Assembly (NCBI GenBank): GCA_051876105.1
Contig: JBJEHN010000073.1
Coordinates: forward strand, 1-64,000
DNA: 64,000 nt
Direction of reading: 5' to 3'
DNA from: W2P13-069 sp051876105
GTDB lineage: Bacteria; Actinomycetota; Coriobacteriia; Coriobacteriales; QAMH01
Below the pieces are notes generated by a model, which worked only from the letters and a program-made list of their open reading frames with translations, was not told the DNA's origin and made no database searches. Made by a program: the position numbers and the translations under genes. Shown here piece after piece: positions 51,585-59,631 of the stretch (its first letter is position 1; each line of letters begins with the position of its first letter).

Positions 51585-52139
51585 CTAGTCCCTGGTCCAA
51601 AGGCCGGTCTTGCCGCCCTCCTTGCGCAGCAGGCGCACGTCGCAGATCTCCATGCCGCGGTCGACGGCCTTGCACATATCGTAGACCGTGAGCAGCGCGA
51701 TCGAGACGCCGGTGAGGGCCTCCATCTCGATGCCGGTCTTGCCGGTGACGCCGGTGGTCATGACGGCGTGGATGCCCACGCGGCCGTCCTCGCGCTCGCC
51801 GGGCAGGATGGGCTCGAGGTCGCACTTGGACTTGGTGAGGTTGAGCGGGTGGCACATGGGGATGAGGCTGCTGGTCTGCTTGCAGCCCATGATGCCCGCC
51901 ACGCGAGCGCAGGCCAGGACGTCGCCCTTGGCCGCAGTGCCCTCGACGATCATGTCGAGGGTGTCTTGGTGCATGAAGATGAAGCCCTCTGCGGTGGCGA
52001 TGCGCTGGGTGTCTGCCTTGGCAGAGACGTCGACCATGCGCACGGCGCCGTGCTCGTCGACGTGGGTCAGCGCGCCGGTGTCTGCTCCGGTGATCTGCGC
52101 GGTGCCGGCAGAGAGCCCGCCGGGGATGGTGTCGCTCAT
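51585..52139 (-). CDS. moaC: cyclic pyranopterin monophosphate synthase MoaC
   Basis: The 184-residue protein shows the MoaC motif PMCHPLNLT and GKTGIEMEALTGVSIALLTVYDMCKA. It acts with MoaA to turn GTP into cPMP, the first molybdenum cofactor intermediate. A hairpin (52166-52182, GCCCCGC arms) and a short repeated TGTGGCTGG lie in the 70 bases between it and moaA. Confidence 0.96.
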   Translation of the reverse strand: MSDTIPGGLSAGTAQITGADTGALTHVDEHGAVRMVDVSAKADTQRIATAEGFIFMHQDTLDMIVEGTAAKGDVLACARVAGIMGCKQTSSLIPMCHPLNLTKSKCDLEPILPGEREDGRVGIHAVMTTGVTGKTGIEMEALTGVSIALLTVYDMCKAVDRGMEICDVRLLRKEGGKTGLWTRD

Positions 52140-52209
52140 GGGTTGGCTTCCTTTCGTGTTCGCTGGCCCCGCGATGCGGGGCGTGTGGCTGGTGTGGCTG
52201 GTGGGGCGG

Positions 52210-53208
52210 CTAGCCGCCGATCTGGCTCATGCGGCGATCGGTGCCCTCGCGGTGGTGGTGGGCGTCGGGCTTGACGTTGAGGGCGGCGTAGAGGGCGTTG
52301 CGGACGTCGTCGTCGCTGCCCTGCAGGGCCGCCTTGACGTCGATCTCCTCGTCGCTGAACAGGCAGGGGCGGATCTTGCCGTCTGCCGTAAGGCGCAGGC
52401 GGTTGCACTGCGCGCAGAAGTGGTTGCTCACCGCGCTGATGAAGCCCACGGTGCCCTGGGCGCCCGGGAACCTCCAGTAGCGGGCGGGGCCGCCTCCGCC
52501 GGGGGCGTCCTCCTTGGAGAGGGGCTCAAGCGCGGGCAGACCCTCCGCGGCTGCCGCGTCGTCGATGATCTGGCGCAGCTCCTCACTGGGGATGGTGTCG
52601 TGGATGTCCCAGCCGGAGCCCGTGCCGCCGCTGCTCTCTCCCACGGGCATGTACTCGATGAAGCGCACGTGCAGCGGGCGGTCGAGCGACATCTTGGCGA
52701 ACTCCAGGAAGTTCTGGTGCTCGCTGCGCACGGCCACAGCGTTGATCTTGACCGGGTCGAAGCCGTACTCCAGCGCGCAGTCGATGGCGGCGAAAACGTC
52801 CTCTATCTTGCCGAGGCGGGTTATCTCGCGGTACTTGTCCGCATCGAGGGTGTCGAGGCTGATGTTCACGCGGTCGAGCCCGGCGTCCTTGAGCTCGCGC
52901 GCCATGCGCGGCAGCAGAATGCCGTTGGTGGTGAGGCTCACGTCCTGGATGCCGGCGGCCTTGATGTCTGTGATGAGGCTCACGAGGCCCTTCTTCACCA
53001 GGGGCTCGCCGCCGGTGAGGCGCACCTTCTTGATGCCCTCCTCGGCTGCGATGCGGGCCACGCGGGCGATCTCCTCGATGCGCAGCATCTCCTTGTGCGA
53101 CTTCCACGCCACGCCCTCGGCCGGCATGCAGTAGATGCAGCGCAGATTGCAGCGGTCTGTCACAGAGATGCGCAGGTAGTCTATCTCTCTGCCAAGATGG
53201 TCCTTCAC
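52210..53208 (-). CDS. moaA: GTP 3',8-cyclase MoaA
   Basis: The 332-residue radical SAM enzyme has the N-terminal CNLRCIYC motif (CxxxCxxC), a second C-terminal cysteine group (FCAQCNRLRL...RPC) for GTP-bound [4Fe-4S], and the terminal Gly-Gly required for activity (SQIGG). It inserts the C8 carbon of GTP to start cofactor synthesis. It follows mobB with a 51-base gap; no room for a classical Moco riboswitch exists there. Confidence 0.97.
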   Translation of the reverse strand: MKDHLGREIDYLRISVTDRCNLRCIYCMPAEGVAWKSHKEMLRIEEIARVARIAAEEGIKKVRLTGGEPLVKKGLVSLITDIKAAGIQDVSLTTNGILLPRMARELKDAGLDRVNISLDTLDADKYREITRLGKIEDVFAAIDCALEYGFDPVKINAVAVRSEHQNFLEFAKMSLDRPLHVRFIEYMPVGESSGGTGSGWDIHDTIPSEELRQIIDDAAAAEGLPALEPLSKEDAPGGGGPARYWRFPGAQGTVGFISAVSNHFCAQCNRLRLTADGKIRPCLFSDEEIDVKAALQGSDDDVRNALYAALNVKPDAHHHREGTDRRMSQIGG

Positions 53209-53259
53209 GGTCTCTCCTCCCTTGGTCCGGGGCCGATGATAGCGCCCCGGCGCATTACG

Positions 53260-53811
53260 TTAGAGCTTGGGGTCGCGGATGCCAGCGAGCTGGCAGAAGT
53301 AGCGGGCGACCTCCAGGTGGTCTTCCAGCCCGAAGACGGGCTTGCCTTCCGCGCACACCTGCTCGGCGAACGCGGGGTTGTCGGTGATGAGGGCGATGCG
53401 CTCCTCGGGGGCCAGCTTGAGGCCCTTGCCGTTGGCGACGCGGCTGAGCTCAACGGCGCCCTCCGCATCCACGCGGAAGCCCTCGACGATGACGAAGTCG
53501 ACCTCGGCGCCGATCTGCGCGATGAGCTCGTCGCGCGTGACCTCCCCCTGGGGTGTCGAGCGAAAGATCGCGTACTGCATGGCGCTGGAGAGCACCACGG
53601 GGTTGGCGCCGGCCTGGGCGTACTTCCAGGAGTCCTTGCCCTTCTGATCCACCGTCTCTGCCTTGTGGCCGTGGTGCTTGATGACGCCCACGCTGTAGCC
53701 CGCGGCGGTGAGTATCTCGACTACCTTGGTGAAAAACGTCGTCTTACCGGAGTTGGACCAGCCGGTGACGGTGATGACGGGCACACCCGCCGTTACGGGA
53801 GCTAGCTGCAT
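53260..53811 (-). CDS. mobB: molybdopterin-guanine dinucleotide biosynthesis protein MobB
   Basis: The 183-residue GTP-binding protein has GWSNSGKTTF as Walker A and HHGHKAETVDQKGKDSW characteristic of MobB. It assists MobA in attaching GMP to molybdopterin; bis-MGD is the form used by the DMSO reductase-family enzyme at the left end of the window. It appears to be first in mobB-moaA-moaC-moaB. mobA, moaD/E and moeA are not here. Confidence 0.93.
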   Translation of the reverse strand: MQLAPVTAGVPVITVTGWSNSGKTTFFTKVVEILTAAGYSVGVIKHHGHKAETVDQKGKDSWKYAQAGANPVVLSSAMQYAIFRSTPQGEVTRDELIAQIGAEVDFVIVEGFRVDAEGAVELSRVANGKGLKLAPEERIALITDNPAFAEQVCAEGKPVFGLEDHLEVARYFCQLAGIRDPKL

Positions 53812-53925
53812 GGAGCCTCCATTTGGTGCAGTTTATTTGACGTTAAGGATACCCCATGCGCGCACTGAGCGCCCCCAGGGCTCCCCCTCCCCCGCCAAGG
53901 CGTTACCTCGCCCGCCAAAGGCGCT

Positions 53926-54843
53926 CTAGCTGCGCGGGGCGGCCTTCTCCCCAGATGCCTTGGGCCCGCTCAACTCGGAGACGAGGATAGCGGCGAAGAT
54001 GAGGGCAAACCCCAGCAGCAGCCGCGGTGTGAGCGCCTCGCCGAAGAAGGCCACGCTGAAGACCGTCCCGAAGACGCTCTCCAGGGCGAAGAGCAAGCTC
54101 ACCTGGGCGGGTGGCACGTGGGTTTGGGCGAGGTTCTGCGCCGTGCTGGCATAGCAGCTGCCCAAGACGACGATGTAGGCCATCTGCAGCAGGAAGGCGG
54201 GCTCGGTGAACGCCTGCGGCTCGAAGGGGATGCCGAGCAGCAGGCCCGCGACGGCGGCGAAGGCCCCGCTGCTGAGCATCTGCACCACGGTGACGGCCAC
54301 CACGTCGTGCTGGCGGATGAGCAGGGCGATCGAGACGATCTCTGCGCCGTAGAGCACGGCCGAAAGCGCGCTCACGCCGTCCCCCCAGCTGACGCTCAGG
54401 TCGCCCTGCAGGGTCACGAGCGCCATGCCCGCAACGCACACGGCAGCAGCGAGGAGCTTGCGCGCACTGGGGCGGCGGCGGGCCACGAGCCACCAGATGA
54501 AGGGCACGGTCACGCAGTAGCAAGCCGAGAGGAAGGCGTTCTTGGCGGGCGTCGTGCCGCTCAGGCCCCAGAACTGGCTGCCGTAGCCCAAGAAGCTGAA
54601 GAAGCCGATGACGATGCCGGCCTTGAGGAGCCCGGGGCTCATGGTGCGGCGCACCCGCGGGAGGAAGGCGAGCCCCAGCAGCGCGCCTGCCAGGGCAAAG
54701 CGCACGGCGATGACCCAGACGGGGTGCAGGGAGCCCACGGCGAACTTGGACACGACGAAGTTGCCGCCCCAGATGACGGTGGCGCTCACCAGCACCAAGC
54801 GGAAGAACCACTCGGGGCGCTCTGCGGGCTTGTCCTGTGCCAA
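53926..54843 (-). CDS. EamA/DMT-family transporter
   Basis: The 305-residue protein has ten hydrophobic helices in two repeats of five (EamA), with the paired motifs IWGGNFVVSKFA and LFALESVFGTVFSVAFFGE typical of drug/metabolite transporters. Such proteins export amino acids or metabolites, but the substrate cannot be told. The start is TTG 54843 with GGGGG upstream; no ATG is near. It is separated from mobB by 114 bases. Confidence 0.85.
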   Translation of the reverse strand: MAQDKPAERPEWFFRLVLVSATVIWGGNFVVSKFAVGSLHPVWVIAVRFALAGALLGLAFLPRVRRTMSPGLLKAGIVIGFFSFLGYGSQFWGLSGTTPAKNAFLSACYCVTVPFIWWLVARRRPSARKLLAAAVCVAGMALVTLQGDLSVSWGDGVSALSAVLYGAEIVSIALLIRQHDVVAVTVVQMLSSGAFAAVAGLLLGIPFEPQAFTEPAFLLQMAYIVVLGSCYASTAQNLAQTHVPPAQVSLLFALESVFGTVFSVAFFGEALTPRLLLGFALIFAAILVSELSGPKASGEKAAPRS

Positions 54844-54898
54844 GATAGGCCCCCAACATCAAAACAGGCCGCCACGAGGGCAGCCCGGTACAGTGCTA

Positions 54899-54973
<75 letters not shown>

Positions 54974-55099
54974 GCGTAGCGAGGTAGTCTAGCACAACTT
55001 GGCCCCACACGCAGGCAGCGGCTGGTATCATCGGCCCCAAACGCACGCAGAAGCCGACCCCGGCTCACGCAGCCACCCGTACCAGAGAAGGAGCAGAGC

Positions 55100-55717
55100 A
55101 TGAAGGTTCTCATGATTAACGGAAGCCCCCGCGAAGGCGGCAACACCGCCTTGGCGCTGGCAGAGATGGCCAAGGTCTTGCAGGAGGAGGGCGCAGAGGT
55201 CGAGACCGTCCAGGTGGGCCGCGAGGCAGTCCGCGGCTGCGTGGCCTGCTACGGCTGCGGCAAGCTCGGCAAATGCGTCTACGACGACATGGTCAACGAA
55301 CTGGCACCCAAGTTCGCCGAGGCAGACGGCCTGGTGGTGGGCTCGCCCGTCTACTATGCCAGCGCCAACGCCACCCTGAGCGCCCTGCTCGACCGCCTCT
55401 TCATGAGCACCAAGTTCGACAAGACCATGAAGGTGGGCGCGGCCGTGGCCGTGGCCCGCAGGGGCGGCATCACCGCCACCTTCGACCAGCTCAACAAGTA
55501 CTTCTTCATCAGCGGCATGCCCGTGGCCAGCGGCCAGTACTGGAACGGCGTGCACGGCCGCATCCCCGGCGAGGCAGACCAGGACCTCGAGGGCATGCAG
55601 CAGATGCGCACCCTGGCACGCAACATGGCCTTCCTCATGAAGTCCATCGCCTTGGGCAAGGAGGCCTACGGCCTGCCCGAGCGCGAGGAGAGCATCCACA
55701 CCAACATGATCCGCTAA
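55100..55717 (+). CDS. flavodoxin-like NADPH-dependent FMN reductase family protein
   Basis: The 205-residue protein begins with MKVLMINGSPREGGNT, the phosphate loop for FMN, and has GCVACYGCGKLGKCVYDD, a cysteine cluster common in iron-sulfur flavoproteins and related reductases, then VVGSPVYYASANATL. It may reduce quinones, FMN or metals. AGAAGGAG precedes the ATG. It is a monocistronic plus-strand gene between two minus-strand tRNAs, ended by the hairpin at 55750-55775. Confidence 0.87.
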   Translation: MKVLMINGSPREGGNTALALAEMAKVLQEEGAEVETVQVGREAVRGCVACYGCGKLGKCVYDDMVNELAPKFAEADGLVVGSPVYYASANATLSALLDRLFMSTKFDKTMKVGAAVAVARRGGITATFDQLNKYFFISGMPVASGQYWNGVHGRIPGEADQDLEGMQQMRTLARNMAFLMKSIALGKEAYGLPEREESIHTNMIR

Positions 55718-55749
55718 GCCAGCGCAGGGTAGCGCAGGCCACAGCATGG

Positions 55750-55775
55750 AAAAGGCGCCCCGCGAGGCGCCTTTT
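55750..55775 (+). terminator. bidirectional terminator after the flavodoxin gene
   Basis: AAAAGGCGCC and its complement GGCGCCTTTT form a 10-bp stem around CCGCGA, followed by GCGTTT on the plus strand. The A/T-flanked arms work on both strands, ending the flavodoxin gene and the tRNA-Pro transcript. Confidence 0.85.
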
Positions 55776-55785
55776 GCGTTTGAGG

Positions 55786-55862
55786 TGGTCGGGGTGACAG
55801 GATTCGAACCTGCGACATCCTGCTCCCAAAGCAGGCGCGCTACCAGGCTGCGCCACACCCCG
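55786..55862 (-). tRNA. tRNA-Pro (anticodon UGG)
   Basis: A 77-base cloverleaf: acceptor CGGGGTG/CACCCCG, D arm GCGCAGCCTGGTAGC, anticodon arm CCTGC-TTTGGGA-GCAGG, TPsiC GTTCGAATC and encoded CCA with discriminator A. It reads CCN codons, mostly CCA and CCG. Confidence 0.97.
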
Positions 55863-55915
55863 ACGTGCGAGCGGGCCCCATGATACCCGATTGGAGGGGC
55901 CCTGGGGCAAGGTCT

Positions 55916-57130
55916 TTAGACCAGGCGGGCGAACTTGCGCTTGCCCACCTGCAGCACGGCGCCTGCCAGCTCCTGAGCGGGGACGTTGTAGGTCTTGGCG
56001 GCCAGGGCCTGTCCGTTGACCTTCACGCCGCCGCCGTCGATGAGCCTGCGGGCCTCGCCGTTGGTGCCGGCCAGCTTGCAGGCAACCAGCACGGGCGGCA
56101 GGAAGACCCCGCCCTTCTCCGCGTCGTCCACCAGCTCGATGGAGAACTCCTCGATGTCCTCGGGGGCCTCGTGCTCCTTGAAGAGCTTGTCGAAGGCCTC
56201 CTCGGCCGCCGCGGCGTCTTGCGCGGAGTGGTAGATGGTGACGAGCTCGCGGCCCAGCTGGCGCTTGACCTTGTTGGGGTGCAGCTCGCCGCTGGCCAGG
56301 CCGGCCTCGATGGCGTCGACCTCGGCAACAGGCATGGCGGTGGCCACGCGGAAGTACTTGACCATCAGCTCATCGGGGATGCTCATGACCTTGCCGAACA
56401 TGTCAGCCGGCTCGTCTGTGAGGCCGATGTAGTTGCCGTAGCTCTTGGACATCTTCTTCACGCCATCAGTACCCTCGAGCAGGGGCAGGGTGAGCGCCAC
56501 CTGGGGCTCCATGCCCAGCTTCTCCATGAGCTCGCGGCCCGCCAGCAGGTTGAAGAGCTGGTCGCTGCCGCCGATCTCCACGTCTGCCTTGATGACGACG
56601 GAGTCGTAGGCCTGCATGACCGGGTAGAGGAACTCGTGCAGGGCGATGGGCAGGTGGTTGGTGTAGCGGTTGTTGAAGTCGTCGCGCTCGAGGATGCGGG
56701 CAACCGTGAAGTTGGAGAGGATGCTCAACAGCTTTGCCAGGTCAAGGCTGAGGATCCACTCGCTGTTGTGGCGGACGTCGGTCTTGGCGGGGTCGAGGAT
56801 CTTCATGGCCTGGTCCATATAGGTCTGGGCGTTGGCCTCGATCTGCTCCTTGGAGAGCTGGGGGCGGGTTGAGTTGCGCCCGCTGGGGTCGCCGATGAGG
56901 GCGGTGCCGTCGCCGATGATGAGGGTGACGCGATGGCCCAGGTCCTGGAACTGTCGCAGCTTGCGCAGGGGCACGGCGTGGCCGATGTGCAGGTCCGGGC
57001 TGGTGGGGTCGACGCCCAGCTTGATGTTGAGGGGCTCGCCGCGGTCCAGCTTCTCCTTCAGGCCGTCGAGGGGCTTTATCTCATGAACACCCGACTGGAT
57101 GATGTGGAGCTGTTCTTCTGTGGAAAGCAT
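55916..57130 (-). CDS. tyrS: tyrosyl-tRNA synthetase
   Basis: The 404-residue class I synthetase has HIGH at 48-51, KMSKS at 226-230, the tyrosine pocket DVEIGGSDQ, and a C-terminal S4-like RNA-binding domain (about 340-404). ATG 57130 is chosen; AAAGGT is weak but the upstream frame lacks family similarity. It is 54 bases downstream of the tRNA-Pro 5' end and separated from upp. Confidence 0.96.
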   Translation of the reverse strand: MLSTEEQLHIIQSGVHEIKPLDGLKEKLDRGEPLNIKLGVDPTSPDLHIGHAVPLRKLRQFQDLGHRVTLIIGDGTALIGDPSGRNSTRPQLSKEQIEANAQTYMDQAMKILDPAKTDVRHNSEWILSLDLAKLLSILSNFTVARILERDDFNNRYTNHLPIALHEFLYPVMQAYDSVVIKADVEIGGSDQLFNLLAGRELMEKLGMEPQVALTLPLLEGTDGVKKMSKSYGNYIGLTDEPADMFGKVMSIPDELMVKYFRVATAMPVAEVDAIEAGLASGELHPNKVKRQLGRELVTIYHSAQDAAAAEEAFDKLFKEHEAPEDIEEFSIELVDDAEKGGVFLPPVLVACKLAGTNGEARRLIDGGGVKVNGQALAAKTYNVPAQELAGAVLQVGKRKFARLV

Positions 57131-57229
57131 AGGTGCCTGACCTTTCCGTGGAAATGCGAAAACGTCCCGCGATGATACCACCACGGGACGCTGCATGCCT
57201 ACACGCTGGAGCCTGCCGGCTGCCGGGCG

Positions 57230-57859
57230 CTACTTGGTGCCGAAGATGCGGTCGCCCGCGTCGCCCAGGCCGGGGACGATGTAGGCGTCGTCGTTGAGGC
57301 ACTCGTCGACGGCGGCGACGTAGATGTCGACGTCCGGATGGGCAGCCCGCACGGCCTCGATGCCCTGAGGTGCCGCCACGAGGTTCATGAGGCGGATGTT
57401 GGCGCAGCCGCGGGCCTTGAGGGCGCTGATGGCGTCGACGGCGCTGCCGCCCGTTGCGAGCATGGGGTCGACGACGATGACCTCGCCCTTCTCGATGCCC
57501 ACGGGCATCTTGTAGTAGTACTCGACAGGCTGCTTGGTCTCCTCGTCGCGGTACATGCCGATGTGGCCCACGCGCGCTGTGGGAAGGAGGTTCTGCAGGC
57601 CGTCGACCAGCCCCAAGCCGGCACGCAGGATGGGGACGATGGTGATGGGAGTGTCCTCGAGCATGGGGAACTCGGCCTTGCAGATGGGCGTCTCGACCTC
57701 GACCATCTTGGTCTTGAGGTCGCGGAAGACCTCGTAGCCCATGAGCATGGAGATCTCTGTGAGCTGGTGGCGGAAGTCCATCGACGAGGTCTCCTTGCGG
57801 CGCATGCGAGACAGCTTGTCGGAGATCAGCGGGTGGTCGAACACGTGGACTTGGCTCAT
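57230..57859 (-). CDS. upp: uracil phosphoribosyltransferase
   Basis: The 209-residue protein has the UPRT signatures MVEVETPICKAEFPMLE-like region and the PRPP-binding DPMLATGGSA, ending GDAGDRIFGTK. It converts uracil and PRPP to UMP. AAGGAAGGG precedes ATG 57859. It is divergent from uraA, with which it forms a uracil uptake and salvage pair. Confidence 0.97.
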   Translation of the reverse strand: MSQVHVFDHPLISDKLSRMRRKETSSMDFRHQLTEISMLMGYEVFRDLKTKMVEVETPICKAEFPMLEDTPITIVPILRAGLGLVDGLQNLLPTARVGHIGMYRDEETKQPVEYYYKMPVGIEKGEVIVVDPMLATGGSAVDAISALKARGCANIRLMNLVAAPQGIEAVRAAHPDVDIYVAAVDECLNDDAYIVPGLGDAGDRIFGTK

Positions 57860-57948
57860 GGCAGACCCTTCCTTGTCTGTGCGGCGGCCGGCCCGGAAGC
57901 AAAGCGCGCGCTCCCTGTGCAACGACGCCACCATAGTTCATTTCCCTA

Positions 57949-57958
57949 AAGTATACTT
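57949..57958. promoter_or_regulatory. palindromic AAGTATACTT in the upp-uraA gap
   Basis: A 10-base palindrome in the 141-base divergent region contains TATACT on each strand and could serve as the -10 of one or both genes. Neither direction has a clear -35. It lies about 90 bases from upp and 40 from uraA. Confidence 0.35.
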
Positions 57959-58000
57959 GCGGCGGTTTTGCCTTGAAGCCTCAATCGCAAAGGAGATGGA

Positions 58001-59545
58001 ATGGCTACGTCACAAGAAGACCTCGTCCCCACCATGGGCGCTGAGGACAGCCCCGAGGCAATATACGACGCGCGCACGCTGGGGGCGCCCAAGATGGTGG
58101 TGTTCGGGTTCCAGCACATGTTCGCGATGTTCGGTGCCACGATCCTAGTGCCCATCCTCACCGGTCTCTCGGTCAGCGCGACGCTGCTCTTCGCCGGCTT
58201 GGGCACCCTGCTCTTCCATTTCCTGGCCAAGGGGCGCGTGCCTGCCTTCCTGGGCAGCTCCTTCGCCTTCATCGCAGGCTACGCCGCCATCGCCCCCAAC
58301 GGCGAGGCGGAGCTGCTGCCCTACGCCTGCTTCGGCGTGGCGTGTGCGGGCCTGCTCTACCTGGTGCTCAGCGCCTGCTTCAAGGCCTTCGGCACCGAGC
58401 GTGTCATGCGCTTCTTCCCGCCGCTGGTCACCGGCCCCATCGTCATCGCCATCGGCCTCACCCTGGCGCCCAGCGCCATCAACAACTGCTCCGCCAACTG
58501 GCTCATGGCAGCTGTGGCCGTGGTGATCATCTTCATCTGCAACATCTGGGGCAAGGGCATGATCAAGATCATCCCCGTCCTCATGGGCGTGCTCGTCTCC
58601 TATGTGGCCGCGATGCTGCTCATCCCCACCTGCAGCCAGGTGGTCGACATCGCCGGCACCGCCACCTACTGCATGTTCGGCAACCCCAACCTGCAGCTCG
58701 TGAGCGTGGCCGCGCTCGAGGGCATCGCCACTGCCCCGTGGATCGGCCTGCCGGTGGCCTTTGACAACACGGTCTTCGGGCTGTTCGCCAACGGCTGCGA
58801 CACCGGCCTGCTGATTACCGCCGTCATCACGATCATGCCGCTGGCCTTCGCCACCATGATCGAGCACATCGGCGACGTCTCCGCCATCAGCTCCACCTGC
58901 AACCGCAACTTCATCGCCAACCCCGGCCTGCACCGCACCCTGCTCGGCGACGGCCTGGCCACTATCCTGGCAAGCCTCTTCGGCGCGCCGGCCAACACCA
59001 CCTACGGCGAGAACACCGGCGTGCTCGCCCTCACCAAGGTCTACGACCCGCGCGTCGTACGCCTGGCGGCTTGCTTCGCCATCGTGTTCAGCTTCTGCCC
59101 CAAGTTCGCCGCAGTCATCGGCGCCATGCCCACCTGCGTCATCGGCGGCGTCTCCATGGTGCTCTACGGCATGATCTCTGCCGTGGGCGTGCGCAACCTG
59201 GTCGAGGCCCGCGTCGACTTCTCGCACACCCGCAACGTCCTCATCGCCGCCATCATCCTGGTCCTGGCGCTGGGCATCGCCTACAGTGCCGGCGGCGCCA
59301 TCGCCTTCACCGTGGGCGGCGTGGCCATCAGCCTTTCCGGCCTGGCCGTGGGCTCCCTGGCGGGCATCATCCTCAACGCCGTCCTGCCTGTTGACGACGA
59401 CAAGCCCACGAACCCCCTCGAGGGCCCGAGCAAGGCCCTGCGCGAGCAGATGGACGACCTGGGCACCCCCGTTAGCGCAGACGACCCGGCCACCGAGCTC
59501 GTCAACGCCGAGCGCAAGGCCAAGGAGCAGCTCGAGCGGCAGTAG
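58001..59545 (+). CDS. uraA: uracil:proton symporter UraA (NCS2 family)
   Basis: The 514-residue membrane protein has about 12-14 hydrophobic helices. The NCS2 segments PVLTGLSVSATLLFAGLGTL, FFPPLVTGPIVIAIG and AFATMIEHIGDVSAISS (helix-8 glutamate of the substrate site) are visible. A hydrophilic C-terminal tail of about 50 residues follows. It imports uracil for Upp. AAAGGAG precedes the ATG. A clear terminator follows at 59568-59603. Confidence 0.93.
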   Translation: MATSQEDLVPTMGAEDSPEAIYDARTLGAPKMVVFGFQHMFAMFGATILVPILTGLSVSATLLFAGLGTLLFHFLAKGRVPAFLGSSFAFIAGYAAIAPNGEAELLPYACFGVACAGLLYLVLSACFKAFGTERVMRFFPPLVTGPIVIAIGLTLAPSAINNCSANWLMAAVAVVIIFICNIWGKGMIKIIPVLMGVLVSYVAAMLLIPTCSQVVDIAGTATYCMFGNPNLQLVSVAALEGIATAPWIGLPVAFDNTVFGLFANGCDTGLLITAVITIMPLAFATMIEHIGDVSAISSTCNRNFIANPGLHRTLLGDGLATILASLFGAPANTTYGENTGVLALTKVYDPRVVRLAACFAIVFSFCPKFAAVIGAMPTCVIGGVSMVLYGMISAVGVRNLVEARVDFSHTRNVLIAAIILVLALGIAYSAGGAIAFTVGGVAISLSGLAVGSLAGIILNAVLPVDDDKPTNPLEGPSKALREQMDDLGTPVSADDPATELVNAERKAKEQLERQ

Positions 59546-59567
59546 CTGCCTCCCCCACAACAACGAG

Positions 59568-59603
59568 GGACGCCCCCGGCAGCAGCGCCGGGGGCGTCCT
59601 TTT
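59568..59603 (+). terminator. terminator of uraA
   Basis: GGACGCCCCCGGC and its complement form a perfect 13-bp stem around AGCAGC, followed directly by TTTTCTCG. It is a textbook intrinsic terminator. Confidence 0.93.
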
Positions 59604-59631
59604 CTCGTATCACAGTGTTCGGCGTCACGCC

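Noticed and set aside
53209..53259. Molybdenum cofactor riboswitch before moaA
   Set aside because: The gap is 51 bases, too short for the known motif, and has no matching stem pattern.
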